A DNA stretch of 64,000 nucleotides, from positions 1 through 64,000 of the forward strand of contig JBPOFK010000008.1 of NCBI GenBank assembly GCA_051252095.1, in the 5' to 3' direction. Below are positions 36,259 through 45,700 of the stretch, one piece after another (positions within the stretch are counted from its first letter, which is position 1; every line of letters starts with the position of its first letter). The position numbers and the translations under genes were made by a program. The notes beneath the pieces are model-generated. The model was not told the DNA's origin. It was given only the letters and a program-made list of their open reading frames with translations, and did not search any database. The DNA is from GCA-2401735 sp051252095 (GTDB lineage Bacteria > Pseudomonadota > Gammaproteobacteria > Burkholderiales > Methylophilaceae).

Positions 36259-36356
36259 ATTAGCGTAAAATTTTTTGTAATGTGAACGCACATAGGCTGA
36301 CTAAGTGTAGTTCCGAGTATACTCAACATACCCCAACAAAATAATGATAGTTATCA

Positions 36357-37793
36357 ATGCTTAGATTGACCTACAGAGCTTTAAGAAAAACGCTTTTTAG
36401 CAAATATACGCTTGCAATCATCGTGCTTGCTATTGTTTTTGTGGCTGGTATCTTTGCAAAAAGTCATGTGTTTGCACCAGACCTGCATCGTCTTTACATG
36501 GAATCGATGATGGTTGAAGATCAGCCGCCAGTTATTTTTATCCATGGTGTGTTAGGCAGCAAACTTAAAGATATTGATAGCAATAAAGATTTATGGCCGG
36601 GAGGTGTGCGTCGATTATTGCTACATAATTATGCTGATATTGCTTATGAAATTGACCCGAAAACACTAGAACCGCTCCCAAGCAGGGCTTTTGCCTATGC
36701 CATATCAGATGGGGCTGTGGGTAAAGATTTTTACGGCAAAATTGTGCGCACTTTATCTGATACTGGCGGCTATAAACTTACCAAAGTCGGTGAAAAGACT
36801 AACCCTAAACAAAAGAACTATTATGTTTTTCATTATGATTGGCGACAAGATAACGTTATCAGTGCTGGCCAGCTTGCAGACTTTATTGAGCAAATCAGAG
36901 TAGATTATCAAAATCCAAATTTAAAGGTTGATATTGTTGCGCACAGCATGGGCGGCCTTATTACGCGATACTACCTTCGGTATGGTAAACAAGATGTAAT
37001 TGGCGATAATCACTTCGACCAAAAGCTCAATATGTTTGGTGCTGAACGTGTGCGTAGAGTGATATTGCTGGGCACACCCAATTTAGGCTCTGTTAAAACA
37101 CTCAATTTATTTATTCAGGGTGTGGATATCGGTATTAACCAGATTGGCACCGAAACGTTAGCGAGTATGCCCAGCTTGTATCAATTGTTCCCGCATCCTT
37201 TGGTCGATTGGATTGTTAAAAATGATGGTTCTCCACTTGAACGAGACTTATTTGATGTGAAAATATGGAAGCGTTTCCAATGGTCAATTTTTGATCCTGA
37301 TGTGAGGCAACGGATACTCAATCGTTTTGAAAATAAAGTAGAAGGGGAGCAATATTTGCTCACTTTTGACCAGTATTTTGAGAAGCATCTCGAGCGTGCT
37401 AGACGATTTGTTTGGTCACTTAGTGTTCCATTACCAAAAAACCATACCAAGCTTATTATTTTTGGCGGTGGTTGCAGCTTAACGCCAGCCAGAATTATTG
37501 TGGAAGAAGTGGCTGGCGAATCTATGGTACGTATGTTTCCTAAAGAAATTACACAGCGTATTGAAGGGGTGGATTACGATGCATTATTGTTGGAACCAGG
37601 GGATGGGTCAGTCACGAAAGCTTCTCTATTGGGCCGCAATACATTAGACCCCAGCGTGAGGCGTAGCGAATATATTAATGTCCCAATTAAACAATCTTTC
37701 TTTTTGTGCGAATCACATAATAGTTTGACTGGAAACCTCAACTTCCAAGACAATTTACTAAACACTTTGTTAACCAGAGATGCACTTGAATAA
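36357..37793 (+). CDS. Membrane-anchored LCAT-like lipase/acyltransferase
   Basis: This encodes 478 residues: an N-terminal TM anchor (about 18-36), then an alpha/beta-hydrolase of the lecithin:cholesterol acyltransferase type. PVIFIHGVLGSKL carries the oxyanion region, Ser198 sits in AHSMGGL, Asp in EPGDGSVTKASL and His in CESHNSLTG. It presumably acts in the periplasm on lipids or esters. The gene overlaps the maximal frame of the next gene and is followed by di-haem cytochrome and catalase-like genes, a combination that looks like one functional unit. Confidence 0.87.
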   Translation: MLRLTYRALRKTLFSKYTLAIIVLAIVFVAGIFAKSHVFAPDLHRLYMESMMVEDQPPVIFIHGVLGSKLKDIDSNKDLWPGGVRRLLLHNYADIAYEIDPKTLEPLPSRAFAYAISDGAVGKDFYGKIVRTLSDTGGYKLTKVGEKTNPKQKNYYVFHYDWRQDNVISAGQLADFIEQIRVDYQNPNLKVDIVAHSMGGLITRYYLRYGKQDVIGDNHFDQKLNMFGAERVRRVILLGTPNLGSVKTLNLFIQGVDIGINQIGTETLASMPSLYQLFPHPLVDWIVKNDGSPLERDLFDVKIWKRFQWSIFDPDVRQRILNRFENKVEGEQYLLTFDQYFEKHLERARRFVWSLSVPLPKNHTKLIIFGGGCSLTPARIIVEEVAGESMVRMFPKEITQRIEGVDYDALLLEPGDGSVTKASLLGRNTLDPSVRRSEYINVPIKQSFFLCESHNSLTGNLNFQDNLLNTLLTRDALE

Positions 37794-37806
37794 AAAGGTT
37801 ACATCA

Positions 37807-39507
37807 ATGCAACTATATAAAAAAGTGACACTATTTGGACTGCTGATTGGAGGCCTAGTTTTACTTGGCTTATCTTTTGTCTATGCGGATAAACAAAAAG
37901 TCACTTATTTAGCGCAAAACTGGACAGATGCAGATAGAGAATACTTTTTCTTTGCCGACCAAGGTTCTCGCCTCATCCCTTATGATTACTTTTTACATTT
38001 GGAACAGGCTGGTTCGACAGTGTTGTTTCGCAATAATGAAAATATGCGTCGCTTTGGTTTAATCCCTGCTCCAAAAAGCAAACATAACCCAGATGCTTTT
38101 CCGATTGGGTTGGCTCGCAACGGAGACTATATGGGGCCAACTTGTGCCGCTTGTCATACGCAACAAGTGACTTATCAAGGTGAAACCATTCATATTGATG
38201 GCGGACAAGCTTTTATTCATCTTAATCAATTTTTAGGTGATTTAACGGCTGCACTAAAAGAAACACTAGAACAAACTGATAAATTTGAGCGTTTTCAACA
38301 ACGGATATTAGGTAATAACGCCACCGAAAGGGAAATTGTTGCGTTTCGAACTGACTTAAAAAACGTTTACGACAAGCGTCAAGCGCATATGCTTCATAAT
38401 CATGCTGATATTGTAGCTGGCTATACGCGATTAGATGCTTTTGGTGCCATTTTAAATCAGGCTTTACTTGCGACGGGATTAGAAGGAAACCGTAACTCAC
38501 CAAATGCGCCAACTAGTATCCCGTATATTTGGGACACCCCACAGCATGATTATGTGGAATGGAATGGATCGCAATCCAATACAGGCGTTGGTGCATTAGC
38601 CAGAAACATAGGTGAAGTCATAGGCGTATTCGGAGAGATAGAAACTGAAACAACGAAGTGGCTAGGATTAATTGATGGTGGTTATGCATCATCCATTCAA
38701 ACCAGTGAGTTACGAAAACTGGAAAGGGTCGTCAGTCATTTACACTCGCCACAATGGCCTGAAAGCTTTCCCAAGGTTGATGTAAAGCTGGCAAAACAAG
38801 GCCGCCGTTTATATCAACAGCATTGTGTGCAATGCCATTTGGATATAAACCGAACAGACCCTAAGCGAACAATTCAGGTCAGAATGAGCACAGTAGCAGA
38901 AGTAAAAACTGATCCTCTCATGGCTGAAAATGCCATTAAATTAACAGGACGTTCTGGGAAGTTTGAAGGCCGGCCGCGTTATTATTTTGCAGGAGACCCG
39001 TTGCCAGCTAAGGCGCCCGCTATTCATATTGCAAATAATATCATGGTGGGCATTATCAAGAATAATCCTTTGCAAGCTTACCTTGCCAAACGCGATGCCA
39101 AACAGTTAGGGCATCCAGATGTCGCGCGCCCACCAAAATATGTCGATGGAAAAATAATAGAAGCAGGCCAAGAGGTTTCAGATCATGCTTTACTTGCGTA
39201 TAAAGCAAGACCATTGAATGGTATATGGACGAGTGCACCTTTTTTACATAATGGTTCTGTGCCTAATTTATACCAGCTTCTACTGCCAGCTAAAGAAAGA
39301 GTTAAACAGTTCAGTTTAGGCTCATGGGAGTTCGATCCTAAATATGTTGGTTATGTAATGGATGCAGATGAAAATGACTTTGTGTTTGATACGACATTGC
39401 TTGGCAATAGCAATGCTGGTCATGAGTATGGCACGGGTGCATATGGGCAGCCTGCGCTCACTGAAGATGAGCGTTGGGCATTAGTTGAGTATATGAAGAC
39501 GCTATAG
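37807..39507 (+). CDS. Di-haem cytochrome c peroxidase-like protein
   Basis: Start ATG 37807 is preferred: AAAGG lies upstream and it lies 13 bases after the preceding stop; an ATG at 37780 would overlap. About 566 residues with an N-terminal signal anchor (LFGLLIGGLVLLGLSFVYA) and two haem-binding CXXCH sites, CAACH (about 113-117) and CVQCH (about 340-344). The layout matches the 'di-haem cytochrome c peroxidase' proteins found beside catalase-family proteins. Likely periplasmic, electron transfer or peroxide reduction. The reaction is inferred from family only. Confidence 0.85.
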   Translation: MQLYKKVTLFGLLIGGLVLLGLSFVYADKQKVTYLAQNWTDADREYFFFADQGSRLIPYDYFLHLEQAGSTVLFRNNENMRRFGLIPAPKSKHNPDAFPIGLARNGDYMGPTCAACHTQQVTYQGETIHIDGGQAFIHLNQFLGDLTAALKETLEQTDKFERFQQRILGNNATEREIVAFRTDLKNVYDKRQAHMLHNHADIVAGYTRLDAFGAILNQALLATGLEGNRNSPNAPTSIPYIWDTPQHDYVEWNGSQSNTGVGALARNIGEVIGVFGEIETETTKWLGLIDGGYASSIQTSELRKLERVVSHLHSPQWPESFPKVDVKLAKQGRRLYQQHCVQCHLDINRTDPKRTIQVRMSTVAEVKTDPLMAENAIKLTGRSGKFEGRPRYYFAGDPLPAKAPAIHIANNIMVGIIKNNPLQAYLAKRDAKQLGHPDVARPPKYVDGKIIEAGQEVSDHALLAYKARPLNGIWTSAPFLHNGSVPNLYQLLLPAKERVKQFSLGSWEFDPKYVGYVMDADENDFVFDTTLLGNSNAGHEYGTGAYGQPALTEDERWALVEYMKTL

Positions 39508-39518
39508 CATTCAATCTC

Positions 39519-40607
39519 ATGAAAATAATCAAAAAAATAGGCGTGGTGGTTGTTACGCTGATTGCAGTGCTAGCCGCATTTTTGGGCTATCACTTGCAAA
39601 CACATGCTGTTGTCACCAAGCAAGAAGTCGTTGCCCCCGGTGAGGATGCCGAAATCAAAGTGGCTGCTGACTTGGCCGTTAATATCGTTGATCAGTTAAA
39701 AACATCCTACGCAGCGCGAGGGGTGCATGCCAAAGGCCATGCTTGTGTAAAAGCTTATGTAGATGTGAATCAGGATATTCACTCTCAATTGCAACATGGG
39801 GTTTTTGCCAACCCAGGGCGGCAATACAAGGCATGGATTCGGTTTTCTAACAGTAGCTCTAATATGGCAAAAGCAGATGACCATGCACGGGATGCGCGCG
39901 GCATGGCAATCAAATTGCTCAATGTTGGTGACAATTTAAATGGTGGCAATACACAAGAATTTATTGCACACAATAGTCCTGCATTCTTTGTCACTAGCGT
40001 AAGTGACTATAATCAATTTGTGAAAGAAAAAGGCAATCCTAGATACTTTATCCAAGGCTACAATCCATTTAAATGGCGGTTAAGAGAACTTTGGCAACTC
40101 ATCACTGCTTATGCGCCGCCGCCGCCAAGTCCGCTATGGACAAGCTATTTTAGTAATACAGCCTATAAACTTGGGCCGCATAATATCAAGTTTAGAATGC
40201 AATCTTGCCAATCAGACGTTTCGGCGGACTATCAACCATCTGACGACCCAGATTTTTTAAAACATCGGTTAACAAGCGAGTTAGCTAAAGACAGTGCATG
40301 TATGCGTTTATCTGTGCAATTACAAAATGCCAGCAAACAAATGCCCGTTGAAGATGCAACCGTACTATGGAAAGAGAGTGATTCACCCTTTATTCCCGTC
40401 GCAACGATTTCTATTCTGAAACAATCTTTTGACACAGTAGAGCAACAAGCTTTTTGTGAAAACCTTTCATTCTCTCCTTGGAATGCTTTAGCCGCGCATC
40501 GCCCAATTGGCGCACTGAATCGCGCGAGACAGTTTGTGTATAAGGCAAGCTCCGACTACCGGCATCAAGTGAATGGTACAGAAGTACCAAAAATGCTTGA
40601 TTGGTAG
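39519..40607 (+). CDS. Catalase-family haem protein, exported
   Basis: This encodes 362 residues with an N-terminal signal anchor (VGVVVVTLIAVLAAFLGY-like helix, residues 7-24) and a compact catalase-like domain. ARGVHAKGHACVKAYVDV holds the distal-His motif, AWIRFSNSSS and DARGMAIKLLNVG are family segments, and a Tyr-containing stretch (RARQFVYKASSDYR) near the end may supply the axial ligand. It is shorter than true catalases and resembles the SrpA-like class that can act as peroxidase. It follows the di-haem cytochrome gene by 11 bases. Confidence 0.86.
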   Translation: MKIIKKIGVVVVTLIAVLAAFLGYHLQTHAVVTKQEVVAPGEDAEIKVAADLAVNIVDQLKTSYAARGVHAKGHACVKAYVDVNQDIHSQLQHGVFANPGRQYKAWIRFSNSSSNMAKADDHARDARGMAIKLLNVGDNLNGGNTQEFIAHNSPAFFVTSVSDYNQFVKEKGNPRYFIQGYNPFKWRLRELWQLITAYAPPPPSPLWTSYFSNTAYKLGPHNIKFRMQSCQSDVSADYQPSDDPDFLKHRLTSELAKDSACMRLSVQLQNASKQMPVEDATVLWKESDSPFIPVATISILKQSFDTVEQQAFCENLSFSPWNALAAHRPIGALNRARQFVYKASSDYRHQVNGTEVPKMLDW

Positions 40608-40653
40608 CAGTTTGCACATTATTATTTGAGCAATTTTTATCAAGGCTTCTCGA

Positions 40654-41091
40654 ATGAAAAATCATCTTACGACTGTCATTTTGATGGCTGGCAGTCTTTT
40701 TGTGTCTGTTCAACCGTCATTAGCTGTAGAGGCGCAATATACAAACTATAGTGGTGTTTATGATTGCACCGGTGATGATGCACATGAAGGAAAGTATAGT
40801 GGCATTGTGACCATGAAATTAAAACCAGAACACAGCAAAGCCAGTGATGCTAGTTATGATTTTAAGCTAGAGGTGCCAGGATATGGCACTTATTTGGGTC
40901 ACGCTGCTGCGAATGGCAATGTAGCCGCAATGCATTTTGCACTAACTGACAGCACTACCAAGGATTATGGTACAGGCATTGCTAAATTTAAGCGCAATGC
41001 TGATGGTAAGCTGAGCTTCCGTAAGTTTTATTTTGAGCCAGAATACAAGGGCGGCAATACGGGCATAGAAGATTGCGTAAGACGTGACTAA
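40654..41091 (+). CDS. Small secreted protein of unknown function
   Basis: This encodes 145 residues with a clear signal peptide (cleavage after about PSLAVEA). The mature part begins YTNYSGVYDCTGDDAHEG and has two cysteines, Cys in VYDCTG and Cys in IEDCVRR, likely disulfide bonded. A beta-rich pattern (GKYSGIVTMKL, GYGTYLGHA, GTGIAKFKR) suggests a small beta-barrel or lipocalin-like fold. I do not recognise a family. It lies between the catalase-like and alkaline phosphatase genes on the same strand. Confidence 0.75.
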   Translation: MKNHLTTVILMAGSLFVSVQPSLAVEAQYTNYSGVYDCTGDDAHEGKYSGIVTMKLKPEHSKASDASYDFKLEVPGYGTYLGHAAANGNVAAMHFALTDSTTKDYGTGIAKFKRNADGKLSFRKFYFEPEYKGGNTGIEDCVRRD

Positions 41092-41164
41092 ACATTTCTT
41101 AAGAATCCATTCAATAGTATTCAATAGCGTTATATTCACAATAGTTTGATAAGAAAGAAGTAAT

Positions 41165-42676
41165 ATGAAATCGACTTGCTTAAGTGTCATTGTATTAATC
41201 ACTTTATGCTGTAGTGCACAGCTTGCAGTAGCTGAAAATGAGCAAACTTGGATTGAAGATGGTCATGCGGCGCTTGCTGCCGCTAAAAAGTTACAAGCGA
41301 TTAATAGTAAAGCAAAAAACGTGATTCTGTTTATTGGCGATGGTATGGGCGTGTCTACCGTAACAGGTAGTCGCATTTTTGAAGGTCAGCGTCGTGATAT
41401 TGATGGTGAACGCAATCAACTTAGTTTCGAAAAATTGCCCTATTTGGCGTTAGCCAAGACTTACTCAGCTAATCAACAAACACCAGATTCCGCTCCCACC
41501 ATGACAGCAATGATGACTGGGATTAAGACCAATGATGGTGTACTTTCACTTAACCAGTCTGTGAAACGTGGAGAGGTTGATAACGGCATTATTCAAGCGA
41601 ATAAGATACAAACTCTATTAGAAAAAGCAGAGGAAAAAGGCTTGCTGACAGGGGTGGTTTCTACTGCTCGGATTACGCATGCGACGCCAGCTGCAACCTA
41701 TGCACATATCTCAAACCGTGACTGGGAAAATAATGCTGTGCTTCCGGCAGAAGCAGTTGCAACGGGGGTGAAAGATATTGCCGTGCAATTAATAGAACAC
41801 GTTGCAAAAAGTAAGGGTCTGCGCGTGATACTAGGCGGAGGGCGAACTGATTTTATGCCCCAGTCAGCCAAAGATCCAGAGAATCCTAAAAAGTTGGGTA
41901 AACGCACAGATAAGCGTGATCTAATTGCTGAGTACTTAGCCATAACCAATGGGCAATACGTATGGCATAAACAGCAATTTGATGCAGTGAACCCAAAAAC
42001 AACCAAACATCTTTTGGGCTTGTTTCAGCCATCTCATATGCATTATGAGCATGACAGACCAAAGGATAAAGCAGGTGAGCCATCCTTAGCTGATATGACA
42101 GCAAAAGCCATTGACATATTAAGCCAAGAAAATAAAGGTTATTTTTTAATGGTGGAAGGCGCTAGGATTGATCATGCCTCGCATGCTGGCAATGCTTACC
42201 GCACTTTTTCAGAGACTGCCGCTTTATCTGATGCAGTGAAAGTAGCCATGGATAAGGTTAATATGCAAGATACGCTCATTATTGTAACGGCTGACCACAG
42301 TCACTCACTCACGTTGGCGGGATATCCTAAAAGAGGCAATCCTATTCTAGGCAAAGTGATTGCGCCAGATGAAATAAAACCTATGCTAGCTGAGGATGGC
42401 AAACCATACACAACCGTTACTTTTGCCAATGGACTTGGATTTCATGAGCATGTAGAAGAAGCGACAGATGTGCAGGTAGGACGAATAAAAGACATGAGTA
42501 ATGTCGACACCACAGACCCTGATTTCCATCAAGAGGCACTTGTGCCGCTTAAGCATGAAACGCATACGGCAGAGGATGTTGCTATCTATGCAGGCGGTCC
42601 GCAAGCCCACTTATTTCATGGGGTGCAAGACCAAAGCTATATTTATTATGTGATGGAAGAGGCGTTTGGATTTTAG
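41165..42676 (+). CDS. phoA: Alkaline phosphatase
   Basis: This encodes 503 residues with a signal peptide (to about AVA, residue 23). The metal-binding Asp59 lies in FIGDGMG, the nucleophile Ser109 in TPDSAPTMTAMMTG, and further ligands in MVEGARIDHASHAGN and VTADHSHSL. This is the large alkaline phosphatase type with a long insert before the C-terminal HTAEDVAIYAGGPQAHLFHG crown motif. A periplasmic phosphomonoesterase; no PHO box was identified upstream. The gene symbol indicates family, not orthology to E. coli. Confidence 0.92.
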   Translation: MKSTCLSVIVLITLCCSAQLAVAENEQTWIEDGHAALAAAKKLQAINSKAKNVILFIGDGMGVSTVTGSRIFEGQRRDIDGERNQLSFEKLPYLALAKTYSANQQTPDSAPTMTAMMTGIKTNDGVLSLNQSVKRGEVDNGIIQANKIQTLLEKAEEKGLLTGVVSTARITHATPAATYAHISNRDWENNAVLPAEAVATGVKDIAVQLIEHVAKSKGLRVILGGGRTDFMPQSAKDPENPKKLGKRTDKRDLIAEYLAITNGQYVWHKQQFDAVNPKTTKHLLGLFQPSHMHYEHDRPKDKAGEPSLADMTAKAIDILSQENKGYFLMVEGARIDHASHAGNAYRTFSETAALSDAVKVAMDKVNMQDTLIIVTADHSHSLTLAGYPKRGNPILGKVIAPDEIKPMLAEDGKPYTTVTFANGLGFHEHVEEATDVQVGRIKDMSNVDTTDPDFHQEALVPLKHETHTAEDVAIYAGGPQAHLFHGVQDQSYIYYVMEEAFGF

Positions 42677-42744
42677 CTAGCACGACAAAACCACGCCTCC
42701 ATAACAAAAGAGCAGGGCGATTTGCGTGTTAAAATCACGCCCTT

Positions 42745-45700
42745 ATGAATGATCCCCAGCATCACATTGCTCAACTAGAAAAGCAACTGCCAAACTGTAT
42801 GTTGGCAGATCGTTTTCCATTGAGTAGGCGAGTACGACAAACAAAAGACTTAATCAAACAAAAAAAGCCAGTTGAAAAGTCATTATCAGACATTGCGCGC
42901 AAGGTGCAATCATCAGCGCAGCGTTATGCGCAGCGTTTGGCTAAGCTGCCTAAGCCAGCATATCCTCAAGAACTGCCTGTTTCATCACGTCGCGCTGAAA
43001 TTGCTAAGGCAATTGAAGAGAATCAAGTGGTCATTGTCTGTGGCGAAACAGGCTCAGGTAAAACCACACAGTTACCTAAAATCTGTTTAGAGCTGGGTCG
43101 CGGCGTATCAGGCTTAATCGGTCATACCCAGCCACGCCGTATTGCAGCACGCTCAGTGGCTAGCCGGATTGCACAAGAATTAGATTCATCATTAGGTGAG
43201 ATTGTTGGTTATAAAGTACGTTTTAATGAGAAATCATCTGAGGCGAGTTATATCAAGCTCATGACTGATGGTATTTTGCTTGCGGAAACACAAGGAGATA
43301 AATTTTTAAATGCGTATGACACCATCATCATTGATGAAGCGCATGAACGCAGTTTAAATATTGATTTTCTGCTTGGTTATCTAAAACAGTTGCTACCCAA
43401 ACGCCCTGATTTAAAAGTGATTGTCACCTCAGCAACGATTGATGCAGAACGATTCGGGCAACACTTTGCGAGTAAAAATAACGCTGGTGAGCTGGTGAAT
43501 GCGCCAATTATTGAGGTGAGTGGTCGAACCTATCCGGTTGAAGTGCGGTATCGACCATTAGGCAAAGCTGGTTATATCTCTCATGAAAACACAAATGATG
43601 ATGACGATAGTGACGATGACGAAACAGTAAATACCACTGTGCATGGTATTCAGCGTAAAGGGAAAACGGAAGCACGCTGGTTAGCTGAAGATGATGAAGA
43701 AGAGGCGATAGAGGAAGCTATCTTAGATGCGGCAGATGATTTGTTGCGTCAAGGCGATGGCGATATTTTAGTTTTCTTGCCAGGTGAGCGAGAAATACGC
43801 GATACAGCAGAACACTTGCGTAAATACCAAGGCCGCTCACCTAAACTCAAACACATAGAAGTCTTACCTTTGTTTGCACGGCTGAGTATTGCTGACCAAC
43901 AAAAAATCTTTAAGCCGCATGGGCAAAGGCGTATTGTATTAGCAACCAATGTAGCTGAAACATCACTGACAGTACCTGGCATTAAGTATGTGATTGATGC
44001 TGGTTTAGCGCGTATCAATCGTTACAGCGCACGCGCTAAAGTTGAACAGCTACAGATTGAGAAAATATCACAAGCGGCAGCTAAACAAAGGGCAGGTCGT
44101 TGTGGTCGTGTTTCAAATGGCATCTGTGTGCGATTGTATTCGGAAGAAGATTTTAATAATCGCTCAGAATTTACTGACCCTGAAATTATCCGCAGCTCAC
44201 TTGCTAGTGTGATTCTACGCATGGCTGCATTGCGCTTAGGCGATGTTGATCAATTTCCATTTATTGAAGCGCCTAGTGCAAGATTAATTGCAGATGGCTA
44301 TATGCAGTTGCAGGAGTTAGGCGCTGTTAATGCCAATCGACATATTACCGATATTGGGTTGCAGCTAGCGAAACTACCATTAGATCCGCGTATTGGCAGG
44401 ATGATATTAGCCGCGAAAAAAGAAGCGTGCTTGCAAGAAGTGCTTATTATCGCCAGTGTGCTCAGCATGCAAGACCCACGCGAACGCCCGATGGATAAAC
44501 GTGATGCTGCAGCGAGTGCGCATGCCAAGTTTGCTGGTGAAGGCTCAGATTTTATGAGCTTTCTTAAAATTTGGGATTGGTATGAACATGCGTTTAAAAC
44601 CAAAAAATCCAATAAAGACTTACTCAATCAATGCCATGTTAACTTTTTATCGTTTTTGCGTTTAAAAGAATGGCGTGAGTTATATTTACAGCTAAAAGAA
44701 ATTGTGGAGGAATTAGGTTTTCTATTACCCCCACCTCAGCACTCCCCCCTGAAAGGTGAGGGAGCTAGGGCCTCACATGCAGGTAAAGGTACTGAAAATT
44801 CAGTGCGCCCCCTCAAGGCTAAAGGTGAGGCTTCTATGGGTTTACCCTCACCCTTCAAGGGGGAGGGCAAGGGAGGGGGTGTAAAGCCTGCCACTTACGA
44901 ACAAATCCATCGTGCTTTACTCTCAGGTTTATTAGGCAATATCGGCTTTAAAGATGGGGACAATGAGGCTTATTCTGGTGCGCGCAGCATTCGTTTTTTT
45001 GTAGCGCCAGGCTCATGCTTAAAGAAAACACGTCCTAAATGGGTAATGGCAGCAGAGATAGTAGATACTTCGAAACTGTATGCACGTTGTGTCGCAAAGA
45101 TAGAGCCTGATTGGATAGAGCCGCTTGCGCGTAATCTAACCAATAGCACCTACACCGATCCACGTTGGGATAAGAAAAAAGCGCAAGTCACCGCTTGGGA
45201 GCGCGTGAGTTTATATGGGCTTACGGTTGTGCCAAAGCGTCGTGTGCATTATGGGCCGATTAACCCGGAAATCTCGCATGAAATTTTCATTCGAGAAGCA
45301 TTGGCTAATATGGAGTTGGAGACAAAAGCGCCATTTTTAAAAGAAAATAAACGCATTATCGCTGAAATTGAAGAGTTAGAGCATAAAGCAAGAAGGCAAG
45401 ATGTGCTGGTGGATGAAGATGCACTTGTTGCCTTTTACGAGAAAATTGTGCCAAAAGAGATTGTGAATGGCATAGGGTTTGAAGCATGGCGTAAAGAAGC
45501 AGAGAAAGACAACCCTAAGCTGCTATTTTTAACCAAAGATGATTTAATGCGCCATACAGCGGATAGTGTCACGGAAACGCAATTTCCAGAAAGTATGGAA
45601 ATGGACGGCGTGACCATACAACTGAAATACCGCTTTGAGCCGGGACACGTGCTAGATGGAGTTACGGCAACTATTCCTTTGGCCTTGCTGAATCAACTAG

